63,017 nucleotides of DNA from an uncultured Clostridia bacterium. Its GTDB lineage: Bacteria; Bacillota; Clostridia; Oscillospirales; Acutalibacteraceae. Shown here one piece after another: positions 18,726 through 27,079 of this stretch. The notes beneath the pieces are model-generated. The model did not search any database. It saw nothing but the letters and a program-made list of their open reading frames with translations, and was not told where the DNA came from. The position numbers and the translations under genes were made by a program. The stretch spans positions 1-63,017 of the forward strand of contig CANPWP010000009.1 of NCBI GenBank assembly GCA_947584595.1, written 5' to 3'. Each line of letters begins with the position of its first letter. Positions within the stretch are counted from its first letter, which is position 1.

Positions 18726-19598
18726 TTAATCAACAATTTTACAGCCTTCTTTAACAGGCTTACACAAAAACACGTCATTATACTGCTCTTTCAGCTTTAA
18801 AACGCATTTTTCCGCTTTCTTTGCAGAAGTAAAAATACCAAAAGCCGCAGAACCGGAGCCCGTCATACAAGCACCGTTTGACTTACATTTATACATAATA
18901 CGCTTAACATTTTTTACTTCTTCCAAATCAAGAGCAACCTCAAAATCGTTATAAAGAGATGAGGTAATAAGGTAAATATCTCTCATATAAATTGCATTTA
19001 CAAGCTCTTTTGTAAATGGCGGATGGGTAAAATTCATTTTGTCGCAAAGAGCATACGCCTCTGCAGTTGATACAGACACGGGCGGCTTACAAACAACAAT
19101 ATGGCAATCGGGAAAAGAATGTATTTTTTTTAAATCTGTTCCTATACCTGTTGCAAGCTGTGTTCCGCCCTCAATACAAAATGGCACATCAGCGCCTAAT
19201 CTTGCGCCGATTTCTTTCATTGTTTTTACGGGAAGATAAGTATTGAACATTTTATTAAGTGCCACTATTACCGCCGCACCGTCTGTACTTCCTCCTGCCA
19301 TTCCTGCCTGCGTGGGAATTTTTTTGTCAATGTTTATATGTATTCCCGGGTTTTCAATTCTTGTATAATTAAAAAACAAGTCTGCCGCTTTATAGACAAT
19401 ATTTGTTTTATCGCAGGGAACGCCCTCATAATCGCAGGAAATTGTTATCTCTTTGCTGTCGTTCTCGGTCACGGTAACGGTATCGTACAAATCTATTGTC
19501 TGCATAACCATAGACACCTCATGGTAACCGTCAGGACGGCGTTTTAAAATATCAAGAGATAAGTTAATTTTTGCAGGAGCGTTTACTTTAATTTCCAT
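18726..19598 (-). CDS. ispE: 4-diphosphocytidyl-2-C-methyl-D-erythritol kinase
   Basis: IspE phosphorylates CDP-methylerythritol in the MEP pathway to isoprenoid precursors. It belongs to the GHMP kinases. The 290-residue protein has the N-terminal NAPAKINLSLDI motif, the glycine-rich ATP loop PTQAGMAGGSTDGAAV and the C-terminal MTGSGSAAFGIF. It overlaps the preceding aminotransferase gene by eleven bases, so it is translated from the same minus-strand message as the Lrp regulator and the aminotransferase. Confidence 0.96.
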   Translation of the reverse strand: MEIKVNAPAKINLSLDILKRRPDGYHEVSMVMQTIDLYDTVTVTENDSKEITISCDYEGVPCDKTNIVYKAADLFFNYTRIENPGIHINIDKKIPTQAGMAGGSTDGAAVIVALNKMFNTYLPVKTMKEIGARLGADVPFCIEGGTQLATGIGTDLKKIHSFPDCHIVVCKPPVSVSTAEAYALCDKMNFTHPPFTKELVNAIYMRDIYLITSSLYNDFEVALDLEEVKNVKRIMYKCKSNGACMTGSGSAAFGIFTSAKKAEKCVLKLKEQYNDVFLCKPVKEGCKIVD

Positions 19599-20769
19599 TT
19601 TTTAATTCCTTTACAAACTCCTCAATTCTACCAAGCGCTTCTTTTAAATGCTGTAAAGAATATGAGTAAGAAACTCTTACATATCCCTCTCCGCTTTCGC
19701 CGAAGGCGTTTCCCGGAACAAGGGCAACGTGTTTTTCTTTAATTAAAGCAGTACAAAATTCTTCCGATGAAAGTCCTGTAGACTTAATACAAGGGAATGC
19801 ATAAAATGCGCCGAATGGTTCAAAACATTCAAAGCCGATTTTTTCAAAACGGCTTAAAAGAAATCTTCTTCTCATATCATATTCGCTGCGCATTTTTTCT
19901 ATATCCTTATCGCCGCTTTTAAGGGCTTCAATAGCAGCATACTGGGCGGTTGTGGGTGATGACATAATTCCATATTGATGGAGCTTTGTCATCTGGTCTA
20001 TAATTTGATAAGGACCTAAAGCATAGCCCAATCGCCAGCCTGTCATTGCATATGCCTTTGAAAAACCGTTTATTACAACTGTTCTCTCCTTCATATTTTC
20101 AAATGAAGCAATAGAAATATGCTGTTTTTCTCCGTATGTAAGCTCAGCGTAAATTTCATCTGAAAGCACAAACAAGTTATGCTTTTCGATAATCGGGATA
20201 ATTGCTTCTAAATCTTCTTTTCTCATAATAGCGCCTGTTGGGTTATTTGGAAAAGGAAGTATTAAGAGTTTCGTTTTATCCGTTATATTTTCTTCTAATT
20301 CCTGTGCAGTCAGGCGGAAATTGTTTTCCTGTTTTGTTTCAATCAAAACAGGCTTTCCACCTGCCATTATTGTAAGGGGTTCATAACACACAAATGAGGG
20401 TTGGGGAATCAACACCTCATCGCCTTTTTCCACCATACACCTAAGGGCTAAATCTATTGCTTCACTTCCGCCTACCGTTACCAATACTTCTGTCTCAGGC
20501 AGATAATCTACATTAAATCTTCTTTTATAATATTTTACTATTTCTTCTCTTAATTCGCCAAAGCCTCTGTTTGGGGTGTACCATGTTCTTCCCTTTTCAA
20601 GCGAGTCTATTCCTGCTTCTCTTATATGCCACGGAGTCTTAAAATCAGGTTCACCTATTGAAAGGGATATCACATCATCCATTTCGTTGGCAATATCAAA
20701 GAATTTTCTTATTCCCGAGGGTTTAACTTCTCTGATAGTGCCGTTAAGTATATTATCGTAATCTATCAC
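19588..20769 (-). CDS. PLP-dependent aminotransferase, class I
   Basis: This 393-residue fold-type I aminotransferase has the PLP lysine in NGFSKAYAMTGWRLG, the NNPTGA motif and the DEIYAELTY cofactor-binding stretch. It is closest in style to the aromatic or aspartate/PatA-like aminotransferases; substrate cannot be read from sequence. The gene overlaps the upstream Lrp-family regulator by four bases (ATGA) and ispE by eleven. The Lrp-aminotransferase pair suggests regulation by an amino acid that may be the enzyme substrate. Confidence 0.9.
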   Translation of the reverse strand: MIDYDNILNGTIREVKPSGIRKFFDIANEMDDVISLSIGEPDFKTPWHIREAGIDSLEKGRTWYTPNRGFGELREEIVKYYKRRFNVDYLPETEVLVTVGGSEAIDLALRCMVEKGDEVLIPQPSFVCYEPLTIMAGGKPVLIETKQENNFRLTAQELEENITDKTKLLILPFPNNPTGAIMRKEDLEAIIPIIEKHNLFVLSDEIYAELTYGEKQHISIASFENMKERTVVINGFSKAYAMTGWRLGYALGPYQIIDQMTKLHQYGIMSSPTTAQYAAIEALKSGDKDIEKMRSEYDMRRRFLLSRFEKIGFECFEPFGAFYAFPCIKSTGLSSEEFCTALIKEKHVALVPGNAFGESGEGYVRVSYSYSLQHLKEALGRIEEFVKELKNGN

Positions 20770-21248
20770 AGTATTAAACTCCTTTTATCAGTGTCTTCAC
20801 CGAAGTCTACAAGAGCTACGCCGTGCTGTTTATAACATTTCAGCATAAAATGCGTTGCAGTTGAAATAACACCGTCAAGGGCAGAAAGCTTTCTGGAAAC
20901 GAAGGCTGATACTTCCTGAATCGTTTTTCCCTCTACGAAAATGGCAAAGTCATATGAACCAGCCATAAGATAAACGCTTTTTACTTCGCTGTATTCCATA
21001 ACTCTTTTTGCCATTTCATCAAACCCCGATTCAGGCTTAGGAGTTACCTTTAACTCTATAATTGCAGTTACGTCTGCGTCAGGTACTTTTTCCCAATTTA
21101 TTGTTGCGTGATAACCTTTTATAATTCCCCTGGAATGGTATTCCTTAATCTGAGCTGCGATATAATCCTCCGGCTCGTTTAACATTGACGCAAGTTCCTC
21201 ATTTGTAAAATCTGAATTTTCACTTAAAATTTCAAGTAATTTATCCAT
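20766..21248 (-). CDS. Lrp/AsnC family transcriptional regulator
   Basis: The 160-residue protein has an N-terminal winged helix (TNEELASMLNEPEDYIAAQIKEYHSRGIIKGY) and a C-terminal RAM/AsnC ligand domain (VTAIIELKVTPKPESGFDEM, then VYLMAGSYDFAIFVEG). Lrp-family proteins sense amino acids. It is the first gene of the unit with the aminotransferase and ispE, overlapping the former by four bases. GGAGG precedes the ATG. A TATAAT-like box lies about 13 bases before that ribosome site, without a convincing -35. Confidence 0.92.
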   Translation of the reverse strand: MDKLLEILSENSDFTNEELASMLNEPEDYIAAQIKEYHSRGIIKGYHATINWEKVPDADVTAIIELKVTPKPESGFDEMAKRVMEYSEVKSVYLMAGSYDFAIFVEGKTIQEVSAFVSRKLSALDGVISTATHFMLKCYKQHGVALVDFGEDTDKRSLIL

Positions 21249-21288
21249 ATTTATACCTCCGAAATTTATTATACTTTCTTTAAATGAT

Positions 21289-21783
21289 TTATACCGTTTG
21301 TAAAGCAGGATTGTTTATTGATGCAGTTAAATTTACACATACTGCACTGGCAAGGCAAAACTGCTCAAATTCTTCTGATTTTATATTCAATTCATAACCG
21401 TCAACACATTTTTCAAAGCTGCGTATCTGGGTTGCTATAAGAGAATTATCTACGTCTAATATATCGAATGATTTTGTAAACACCCTGCCTCGAATATGCC
21501 AGCTTATACCGTAATAATAACAGTTTTCGGCATTTTTCGCAGGATTTAAAATAAACTTTATATTTTTCTTGCCGTTTGTTATTGAATAAGCATTAAGAAG
21601 CGGCAGCGGCAAACGATTGATTTTTGTAATAACATTGCCGTCTAAATCTGTAATTTTCAGCTTTTCCAATGATTTATTTGATGAGGTAACTATATATTTT
21701 TCCTTACAAAGCTCATCATAAACTACAAAGCGGGAAGTGACAGAAGAAATATCTCTGCTTATATAAAGTTTCAATGTGATCAC
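21289..21783 (-). CDS. LURP-one-related/YxjI-like protein
   Basis: The 164-residue sequence consists of repeated beta-hairpin-like units: LYISRDISSVTSRFVVYDE, EKYIVTSSNKSLEKLKITDLDGNVI, then a hydrophobic helix near the C terminus (EEFEQFCLASAVCVNLTAS). This matches the LURP-one/tubby-like fold proteins such as YxjI, often 160-170 residues long in Firmicutes. Function is unknown; the fold suggests lipid or membrane binding. It lies between nadE and the Lrp operon on the same strand, with about 70 bases to nadE. Confidence 0.6.
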   Translation of the reverse strand: MITLKLYISRDISSVTSRFVVYDELCKEKYIVTSSNKSLEKLKITDLDGNVITKINRLPLPLLNAYSITNGKKNIKFILNPAKNAENCYYYGISWHIRGRVFTKSFDILDVDNSLIATQIRSFEKCVDGYELNIKSEEFEQFCLASAVCVNLTASINNPALQTV

Positions 21784-21852
21784 CGATACTTATTATTTTA
21801 TTTAATCATAAACTGACACCGTATTTTATAAATATAGACAGTCAGACTTAGA

Positions 21853-23775
21853 TTATAAATTTTCAAGTTCTTCAAGCCATAGTTTTGATAAAGCGTCGCT
21901 GGGCATTCTGAAATCTCCTCTGGGAGATAATGTAACAGAACCTACCTTCGGCCCGTCAGGCAAACAAGAACGCTTAAACTGCTGACTGAAAAATCTTCTT
22001 AAAAATGTAATTAACCATTTTTTTATTATGTCTTTATCATATTCGCCGTTAAAGGCAAGGTTTGCAAGATAAAATATTTTAGCAGGAGTATATCCGAATC
22101 GAATAAAATAATACAAAAAGAAATCGTGAAGTTCATATGGGCCTACAACATCTTCTGTTTTCTGTGCTATAGTACCGTCCCTTTCGGGAGGCAAGAGTTC
22201 AGGACTTACAGGAGTATCCAGGACATCAAGCAAAACAGCCTTTAAATTATCCATTGATCTTGACGCTTCAAACGATGTTAAATACCTTACAAGTGTTTTT
22301 GGAACAGAACAGTTTACCGCATACATTGACATATGGTCTCCGTTATATGTTGCCCAGCCTAAAGCAAGTTCGGACAAATCGCCTGTACCGATAACAAGTG
22401 CTTTCGCCTTATTTGCCAAATCCATAAGAAGTTGTGTTCTCTCTCTTGCCTGACAATTCTCATAGGTAATATCGTGAACGCTTTCGCTCTGCCCGATATC
22501 TTCAAAGTGCTGTTGTACAGATTTTTTTATATTAATTTCCTGAAAGGATACCTCGTATGCTTCTGCAAGTTTTTCCGCATTTGATTTTGTGCGGTTTGTT
22601 GTACCGAAGCAGGGCATTGTAACAGCTATTATATTCTTTCTGTTTATTTTAAGCATATCAAATGCGTGAACGCAAACTATAAGGGCAAGAGTGCTGTCAA
22701 GTCCTCCTGACAAGCCTAAAACGACTTTATTTATTCCCGTATGTTCAAGCCTTGTTGCAAGACCTGTAGCTTGAATTGAAAGAATCTCCTCACATCTGTT
22801 TTCAAGGTCTGATTTTGAGCTTGGAACAAACGGCATTTTGGGAATTTCTCTTGTTAAATCAAAATTTTTTATTTTTAACGAAAACTCAATTTTCTTTATT
22901 TTTTTGCTTTCTTCCGGGTCACAATGGAAAGTGTTCAGTCTTCTTCTTTCGCTGTCAAGACGTTCCAAGTCAATTTCACCGTAGGTTATACCAGTTGTAA
23001 AACGCTTGCTTTCTGCAAGTACAACTGCATTTTCACTGATTATATCCTGACCTGAAAATACCATATCGGTCGTGCTTTCCCCATAACCTGAAGCCGCAAA
23101 AATATATCCGCAGCAAAGCTTTCCGCTCTGCATCTTTACAAGGTCTTTTCTGTACTGAGCCTTTCCGATCACATCATCGCTTGTAGATGAATTAAAAATC
23201 AGCAGTGCTTTTCCGTTATGAGTCAAATTTATTGAAGGTGAATTTGCCACCCACAAATCTTCACATATCTCTACCGCAAAACGAAATTCTTTAAAATCCT
23301 TTGAAGCAAATACAATATTTGAAGATAAAACAGTTTTTTGATTCGCAAAAACAAAATCTTCGACGGATAAATCTTTTCCCGACGAAAAATGCCTTTGCTC
23401 ATAAAATTCAGTATAATTCGGAATATTTATTTTAGGAACTAACGCTAACAGCTTACCCTTTAAACAAACAGCAACACAGTTATACAATGCCTCGCCGCAG
23501 GGAACTGCAATACCAATTAATGATATAATATTCAAATCTTTTGTTTGGGATAATATTTCTTCAAGAGTTTCCTCGCTTGATTTAAGCAAAGCCCTTTGCA
23601 AAAACAAATCTCCGCAGGTATAGCCTGAAATACAAAGCTCGGGGAAAGCAATAACCGACGCATTATTAATGCAGGCTTCTTTAATTTGTTCTATTATTTT
23701 CGCTCCGTTGCCTTTACAATCGGTAACTCTTATCTTCGGTGTTGCCGCCGCCACTCTTAAAAACCCGTAATTCAT
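21853..23775 (-). CDS. nadE: Glutamine-dependent NAD+ synthetase
   Basis: NadE makes NAD+ from nicotinate adenine dinucleotide with ATP and ammonia from glutamine. The 640-residue protein fuses a nitrilase-type glutaminase (E46 in FPELCISGY, cysteine in VEICEDLW) to an ATP pyrophosphatase synthetase with GLSGGLDSTLAL. The C terminus has the FFSQQFKRSCLPDGPKV region typical of long NadE. AGGAGA precedes the ATG. Upstream lies a small terminator-like hairpin and a copy of an intergenic motif. The nicotinate salvage genes pncA and pncB lie 35 kb away. Confidence 0.96.
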   Translation of the reverse strand: MNYGFLRVAAATPKIRVTDCKGNGAKIIEQIKEACINNASVIAFPELCISGYTCGDLFLQRALLKSSEETLEEILSQTKDLNIISLIGIAVPCGEALYNCVAVCLKGKLLALVPKINIPNYTEFYEQRHFSSGKDLSVEDFVFANQKTVLSSNIVFASKDFKEFRFAVEICEDLWVANSPSINLTHNGKALLIFNSSTSDDVIGKAQYRKDLVKMQSGKLCCGYIFAASGYGESTTDMVFSGQDIISENAVVLAESKRFTTGITYGEIDLERLDSERRRLNTFHCDPEESKKIKKIEFSLKIKNFDLTREIPKMPFVPSSKSDLENRCEEILSIQATGLATRLEHTGINKVVLGLSGGLDSTLALIVCVHAFDMLKINRKNIIAVTMPCFGTTNRTKSNAEKLAEAYEVSFQEINIKKSVQQHFEDIGQSESVHDITYENCQARERTQLLMDLANKAKALVIGTGDLSELALGWATYNGDHMSMYAVNCSVPKTLVRYLTSFEASRSMDNLKAVLLDVLDTPVSPELLPPERDGTIAQKTEDVVGPYELHDFFLYYFIRFGYTPAKIFYLANLAFNGEYDKDIIKKWLITFLRRFFSQQFKRSCLPDGPKVGSVTLSPRGDFRMPSDALSKLWLEELENL

Positions 23776-23786
23776 AAATATCTCCT

Positions 23787-23807
23787 AAAAAAGCAGCCGG
23801 TGGCTGC
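23787..23807 (-). promoter_or_regulatory. Terminator-like hairpin in the nadE leader
   Basis: On the minus strand GCAGCC-ACC-GGCTGC is followed by TTTTTT and directly by the AGGAGA ribosome site of nadE. The stem is short but all G-C/A-T paired. It could act as an attenuator; no ligand-binding fold is recognised. Confidence 0.45.
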
Positions 23808-23815
23808 ACCTATTC

Positions 23816-23881
23816 GAGCAGACAGACCCATATATAAACGCTCTTTCGTGCCCGGCTGTTTCCGAGCAGTTTTCCTATAAG
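23816..23881. repeat. Conserved intergenic motif C, copy 1
   Basis: The core ATATAAACGCT...TTTCG.GCCCGGCTGTT.CCGA..AGTTTTC recurs at 38980-39043 with most bases identical. Both copies lie immediately beyond a minus-strand terminator and before a minus-strand gene (nadE, thyX). On the minus strand GCTCGG and CCGGGC can pair around AAACAG. Confidence 0.55.
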
Positions 23882-23882
23882 T

Positions 23883-23915
23883 AAAAAATATACCATAAGC
23901 CTCTGCTTATGGTAT
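23883..23915 (-). terminator. Terminator of the exopolysaccharide unit
   Basis: ATACCATAAGC and GCTTATGGTAT form an eleven-base-pair stem with a four-base loop. Read on the minus strand it is followed by six T residues. Confidence 0.85.
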
Positions 23916-23960
23916 ATTATAACCCAATATATAGAAATATACAAGAAAAACCTTGCGAAA

Positions 23961-25418
23961 TCAGAAGATATTTCTTCTCAGTCTCTTTTTATAAATAATG
24001 TACTGTGAATCGTAAACAGGTTCATATTTATTAAGATATGTGCTTACAACACCCATAATCAGCCAGAACCAAATCACCATAAATGAAATGTCATATAAAA
24101 GTGCTTTTTCAAACAGAGCATAGACAAGATATGCACACAAAAAACTGAACAAACAGGGGTAAATATCCTGTTGTAAAGATACCTTTGACTTAAACAAATG
24201 CTGAGCTATATGCTTTGCAAATCTGAATCCGAAGGTTGCGAAAATAACAAATCCCAATAAGCCTGTTGATACAAGCAGCGTAAGGTAGCCGTTGTGTAAA
24301 TCCGAATAATGATAAGAAAAACTTAAAACACCGTCGGAGAATTCATCGCTGTACAAAACAATATTGCCGTTGCTTATACCGATAAAGGGTGATATTTTAA
24401 ACAGGTTTACGGATTCTCTTGCCAGTTTGAATCTTCCGCTGTCAAGATTTTTATTTTTATGAGTAAAGGTTATTATTTTTTCTCCTGATTCGGATATTTC
24501 ATTTGAAGAATCTATATCGCTCTCCGCAATAAAAACATTTGAAGTCAAATTTGAGTTAATTACAGCCGAAAAGCCTTTCTGGCATATTGTTCTGAACAAA
24601 AGAGATGAGCAAATTACAAACAGTCCTACAAAACAAAGTGCCAAGGCCTTTACGAATATCTGCTTTGCGCTTATACGCTTTTCTCTGGAAAAAAGTTTAT
24701 AGACCGCATAAGCTATCACATAGCATACTATCAGAACCATTGAAGCGTTAGAGTCACACAATACAAGAGAAAATAAATCTATTCCCATACAGGTAATAAC
24801 CCAAATTCGGCTTATTCTGTTTTGCTTTGCTTCAACATAAAAACGCTCTTTCATTACCATATGACAGCAAACAAGCGAAACTACAGAGATAAAGCCTAAA
24901 ATATTGGGGTTTATATAAACTCCCGTAAATCTGTTTTCATAAATTATAAATTTAATCCATGTAAATTCTTTTGAATCGTAAGAAACTCCGCATAGCAAAC
25001 AGGTAATTCCGATTATTCCCAAAATTGTTGTTAAATAAATAATGATTTTACATATTTTATAAAACTCTTCTTTTATGTTTACATTTTCTTCTGTATGCAT
25101 ACCGTAAAAAAGCATAAAACAAATACACAAATGCAAAATCATAACAAAGCTCGTCAATATCATAACAGAAAAATTAATCAGCATTGTAATTAAATTGCAA
25201 ACTAAAAATGCACCTATCCAAATGCTGAAACGCATTCTTAAAAAAGTGTTATACCTCTTTTGATTTATACAACAGAGAACTATTCCCCATATGAACATAA
25301 AAGCAAGCAAAACATAAGCAGGAATTTGTACATATGCAAGATTGCAAAGAAACAAATCTATTATATAGCATATGCGAAAATTAGAACTGCTTAATAAAAA
25401 TGTTTTTATCTTTGTCAT
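23961..25418 (-). CDS. O-antigen ligase/polymerase-like membrane protein
   Basis: This 485-residue protein is strongly hydrophobic with about ten membrane spans. Near the C terminus a large extracellular loop is followed by the signature DLHNGYLTLLVSTGLLGFVIF, typical of the Wzy/O-antigen ligase superfamily. YINPNILGFISVVSLVCCH matches the conserved N-P-N-x-x-G segment of the same family. It probably polymerises or ligates a surface polysaccharide. It follows the sugar transferase by about 20 bases and ends at a strong terminator, so the two form a small unit. Confidence 0.75.
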   Translation of the reverse strand: MTKIKTFLLSSSNFRICYIIDLFLCNLAYVQIPAYVLLAFMFIWGIVLCCINQKRYNTFLRMRFSIWIGAFLVCNLITMLINFSVMILTSFVMILHLCICFMLFYGMHTEENVNIKEEFYKICKIIIYLTTILGIIGITCLLCGVSYDSKEFTWIKFIIYENRFTGVYINPNILGFISVVSLVCCHMVMKERFYVEAKQNRISRIWVITCMGIDLFSLVLCDSNASMVLIVCYVIAYAVYKLFSREKRISAKQIFVKALALCFVGLFVICSSLLFRTICQKGFSAVINSNLTSNVFIAESDIDSSNEISESGEKIITFTHKNKNLDSGRFKLARESVNLFKISPFIGISNGNIVLYSDEFSDGVLSFSYHYSDLHNGYLTLLVSTGLLGFVIFATFGFRFAKHIAQHLFKSKVSLQQDIYPCLFSFLCAYLVYALFEKALLYDISFMVIWFWLIMGVVSTYLNKYEPVYDSQYIIYKKRLRRNIF

Positions 25419-25439
25419 ATATTTCTCCTAAAAAGTATG

Positions 25440-26123
25440 CTATGAAACAACTTCCTTGATCGTTTTCAGCATTAGGTGAATATCTCTTCTGAGTCCGAAT
25501 CTTTTAATATATCTCAAATTATATCTCATTTTCTGAGGCAGAATTTTCTCTACATAATCGTTATCTACATTATTTGAATTTTCCAAAAGTTTTTCTTCAT
25601 CTTTAAATTTTATGCTTGCAAAAGAGGTTATTCCCGCAGGCATTAAAAGCGTTGCATACATTTCATCTGTGTATTTCTCAACATATTTAGGTACCTCGGG
25701 ACGAGTACCGACAATGCTCATTTTTCCTGATAATACATGAAAAATCTGAGGCAATTCATCAAGACGGTACTTTCTTAAAACTCTTCCGATTTTTGTAACA
25801 CGTCCGTCATCCTTTGAAGTAACAAGCGCTCCTATTTTATCTGCTCCCTCTACCATTGTACGAAATTTAAAAATGTTGAATCTTTTGCCATAGGTTGTAA
25901 CACGCTGCTGCTTATAAAATACATGACCTTTTGAAGTTAATTTTACAATAACAGAAATTATTATCATAGGAATGAATAAAATAATTAAAAGTATAATACC
26001 GATAAATAAATCTGTTAATCGCTTTAAAAATAAACTTTTTTTCTTTTCAGACAACAAATCATAATAAGGCTTTACCTTATCATTTTTCATATTATCGGGA
26101 AGCTTATCATAGGGCAATAACAT
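25440..26123 (-). CDS. Undecaprenyl-phosphate sugar phosphotransferase
   Basis: The 227-residue protein is the short, catalytic-only form of the polyprenol-phosphate hexose-1-phosphate transferases (WcaJ/PglC-like core). One hydrophobic segment (FIGIILLIILFIPMIIISVIV) precedes the conserved motifs RFNIFKFRTM, YRLDELPQ and SGKMSIVGTRPEVP. These enzymes attach the first sugar phosphate to undecaprenyl phosphate at the inner membrane, starting a repeat unit. The substrate sugar is not readable. It leads the unit with the ligase-like gene; its transcript starts upstream of a terminator hairpin. Confidence 0.9.
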   Translation of the reverse strand: MLLPYDKLPDNMKNDKVKPYYDLLSEKKKSLFLKRLTDLFIGIILLIILFIPMIIISVIVKLTSKGHVFYKQQRVTTYGKRFNIFKFRTMVEGADKIGALVTSKDDGRVTKIGRVLRKYRLDELPQIFHVLSGKMSIVGTRPEVPKYVEKYTDEMYATLLMPAGITSFASIKFKDEEKLLENSNNVDNDYVEKILPQKMRYNLRYIKRFGLRRDIHLMLKTIKEVVS

Positions 26124-26271
26124 TTAAATCCCCCAATTTATATAAAAATTTCTATAATCCCACTTTATATGATTTATGATTATATAACAATTCATTCCGA
26201 TTTTCAAGATAAATTTCATTATCTTAATTATTGTAACAAATATTATGAACCATACGACCGTTTTTTGAAGT

Positions 26272-26301
26272 AAAAAGCCGGCATACTGGATGCCGGCTTT
26301 T
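26272..26301 (-). terminator. Terminator hairpin in the leader of the sugar transferase
   Basis: GCCGGCAT and ATGCCGGC form a stem with a five-base loop, extended by AAA/TTT, and on the minus strand followed by TTTTT. It lies about 50 bases downstream of a strong minus-strand promoter and about 150 bases before the gene. No gene ends here, so it is either an attenuator or the end of a short RNA. Confidence 0.75.
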
Positions 26302-26357
26302 CAGGGTAATAATATGGAGTAATAAAAATATATCGTAATATCTCATTTATTGTGGTT

Positions 26358-26386
26358 ATTGTAACACAAAATTTGTAATTTGTCAA
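26358..26386 (-). promoter_or_regulatory. Strong promoter upstream of the sugar transferase leader
   Basis: On the minus strand TTGACA (26381-26386) and TACAAT (26358-26363) are 17 bases apart. Transcription would begin near 26351. The remainder of the 26124-26527 gap is AT-rich without coding capacity. Confidence 0.75.
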
Positions 26387-26449
26387 CAATATTTTTAGAA
26401 AAATGTCGAATTTTGTATTTATTTTATTTGCACATTTACATTAAATCCC

Positions 26450-26478
26450 TTGACTAATTTATATTTACAGGTTAAAAT
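26450..26478 (+). promoter_or_regulatory. Promoter of the DUF1292 gene
   Basis: TTGACT (26450-26455) and TAAAAT (26473-26478) are 17 bases apart, about 50 bases before the start codon. It diverges from the sugar transferase promoter. Confidence 0.7.
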
Positions 26479-26527
26479 AATAAATGCAAGATATTATTAT
26501 CTTAATTTTACTTTTAAGGAGTAGCAT

Positions 26528-26830
26528 ATGGATAACGAATTTGCTCCCGACCTTATTACTCTGGTCGATGAAGATAACAAGGAACATAATTTTGAGATAC
26601 TCGGAGAAATTGAGGACGAGAGAGGAAAGTTCTATGCATTGTATCCTGTTTTTGATAATGCAGAGGACGCCGTAAATGACAGCGGTGAATATTACATTAT
26701 GGAAGTTATCGAAGAAGACGGTGAAGAACAGCTTGCTACTCTTGAAGACGAAGCCCTTGCAGATGAGCTTGCTGCTATTTTTGAAGAAAATTTTGAAAAG
26801 CTGTTTGATGATGACGAAATTGAAGAATAA
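26528..26830 (+). CDS. DUF1292 family protein (YrzB-like)
   Basis: The 100-residue, very acidic protein matches the DUF1292 pattern: ITLVDEDNKEHNFEILGEIE, then KFYALYPVFDNAED and YYIMEVIEEDGEEQLATLED. Members are small cytoplasmic proteins of unknown function, often near yrrK/yrrL-type genes in Firmicutes. AAGGAG precedes the ATG. It is followed within 30 bases by a structured RNA gene. Confidence 0.88.
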   Translation: MDNEFAPDLITLVDEDNKEHNFEILGEIEDERGKFYALYPVFDNAEDAVNDSGEYYIMEVIEEDGEEQLATLEDEALADELAAIFEENFEKLFDDDEIEE

Positions 26831-26859
26831 ATTTATTTTTTTTGAATAGTATTTTATAT

Positions 26860-27041
26860 TTCCTGCTTGATGCGTGAATGGAGCCAAAATAACCCTACAA
26901 CTTTTAAATCGGGAGTCTATCTCCTTGTGTGGTGTGCAGACCTCCCGCATTCCGGATGAAGGGAGCCTAAAGCACAAGGGATTACACCCACCTGTTCTAT
27001 TCGTAGGCAGGTTATGAACGGCACTTACGGTCAAGCGGGAA
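26860..27041 (+). ncRNA. ssrS: Probable 6S RNA
   Basis: The ends TTCCTGCTTGA (26860-26870) and TCAAGCGGGAA (27031-27041) pair over eleven bases with one G-T, enclosing about 180 bases, the usual 6S length. Inside, CCTTGTG (26933-26939) pairs with CACAAGG (26973-26979), and CTCCC pairs with GGGAG near the tip. Unpaired flanks between closing and apical stems could form the open-complex-like bubble. 6S RNA binds sigma-A RNA polymerase in stationary phase. The call rests on architecture and remembered similarity (GAACGGCAC, CTAAAGCACAAGG). A gpsA leader riboswitch is the alternative. Confidence 0.7.
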
Positions 27042-27079
27042 TTCTCTATTATTTTATATTTGCTTTTGGAGATTTTTAT

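Noticed and set aside
26465..27034. Minus-strand open frame of 189 codons across the DUF1292 gene and the RNA
   Set aside because: It overlaps a recognised gene and a structured RNA, has no family pattern, and its translation looks like antisense shadow.
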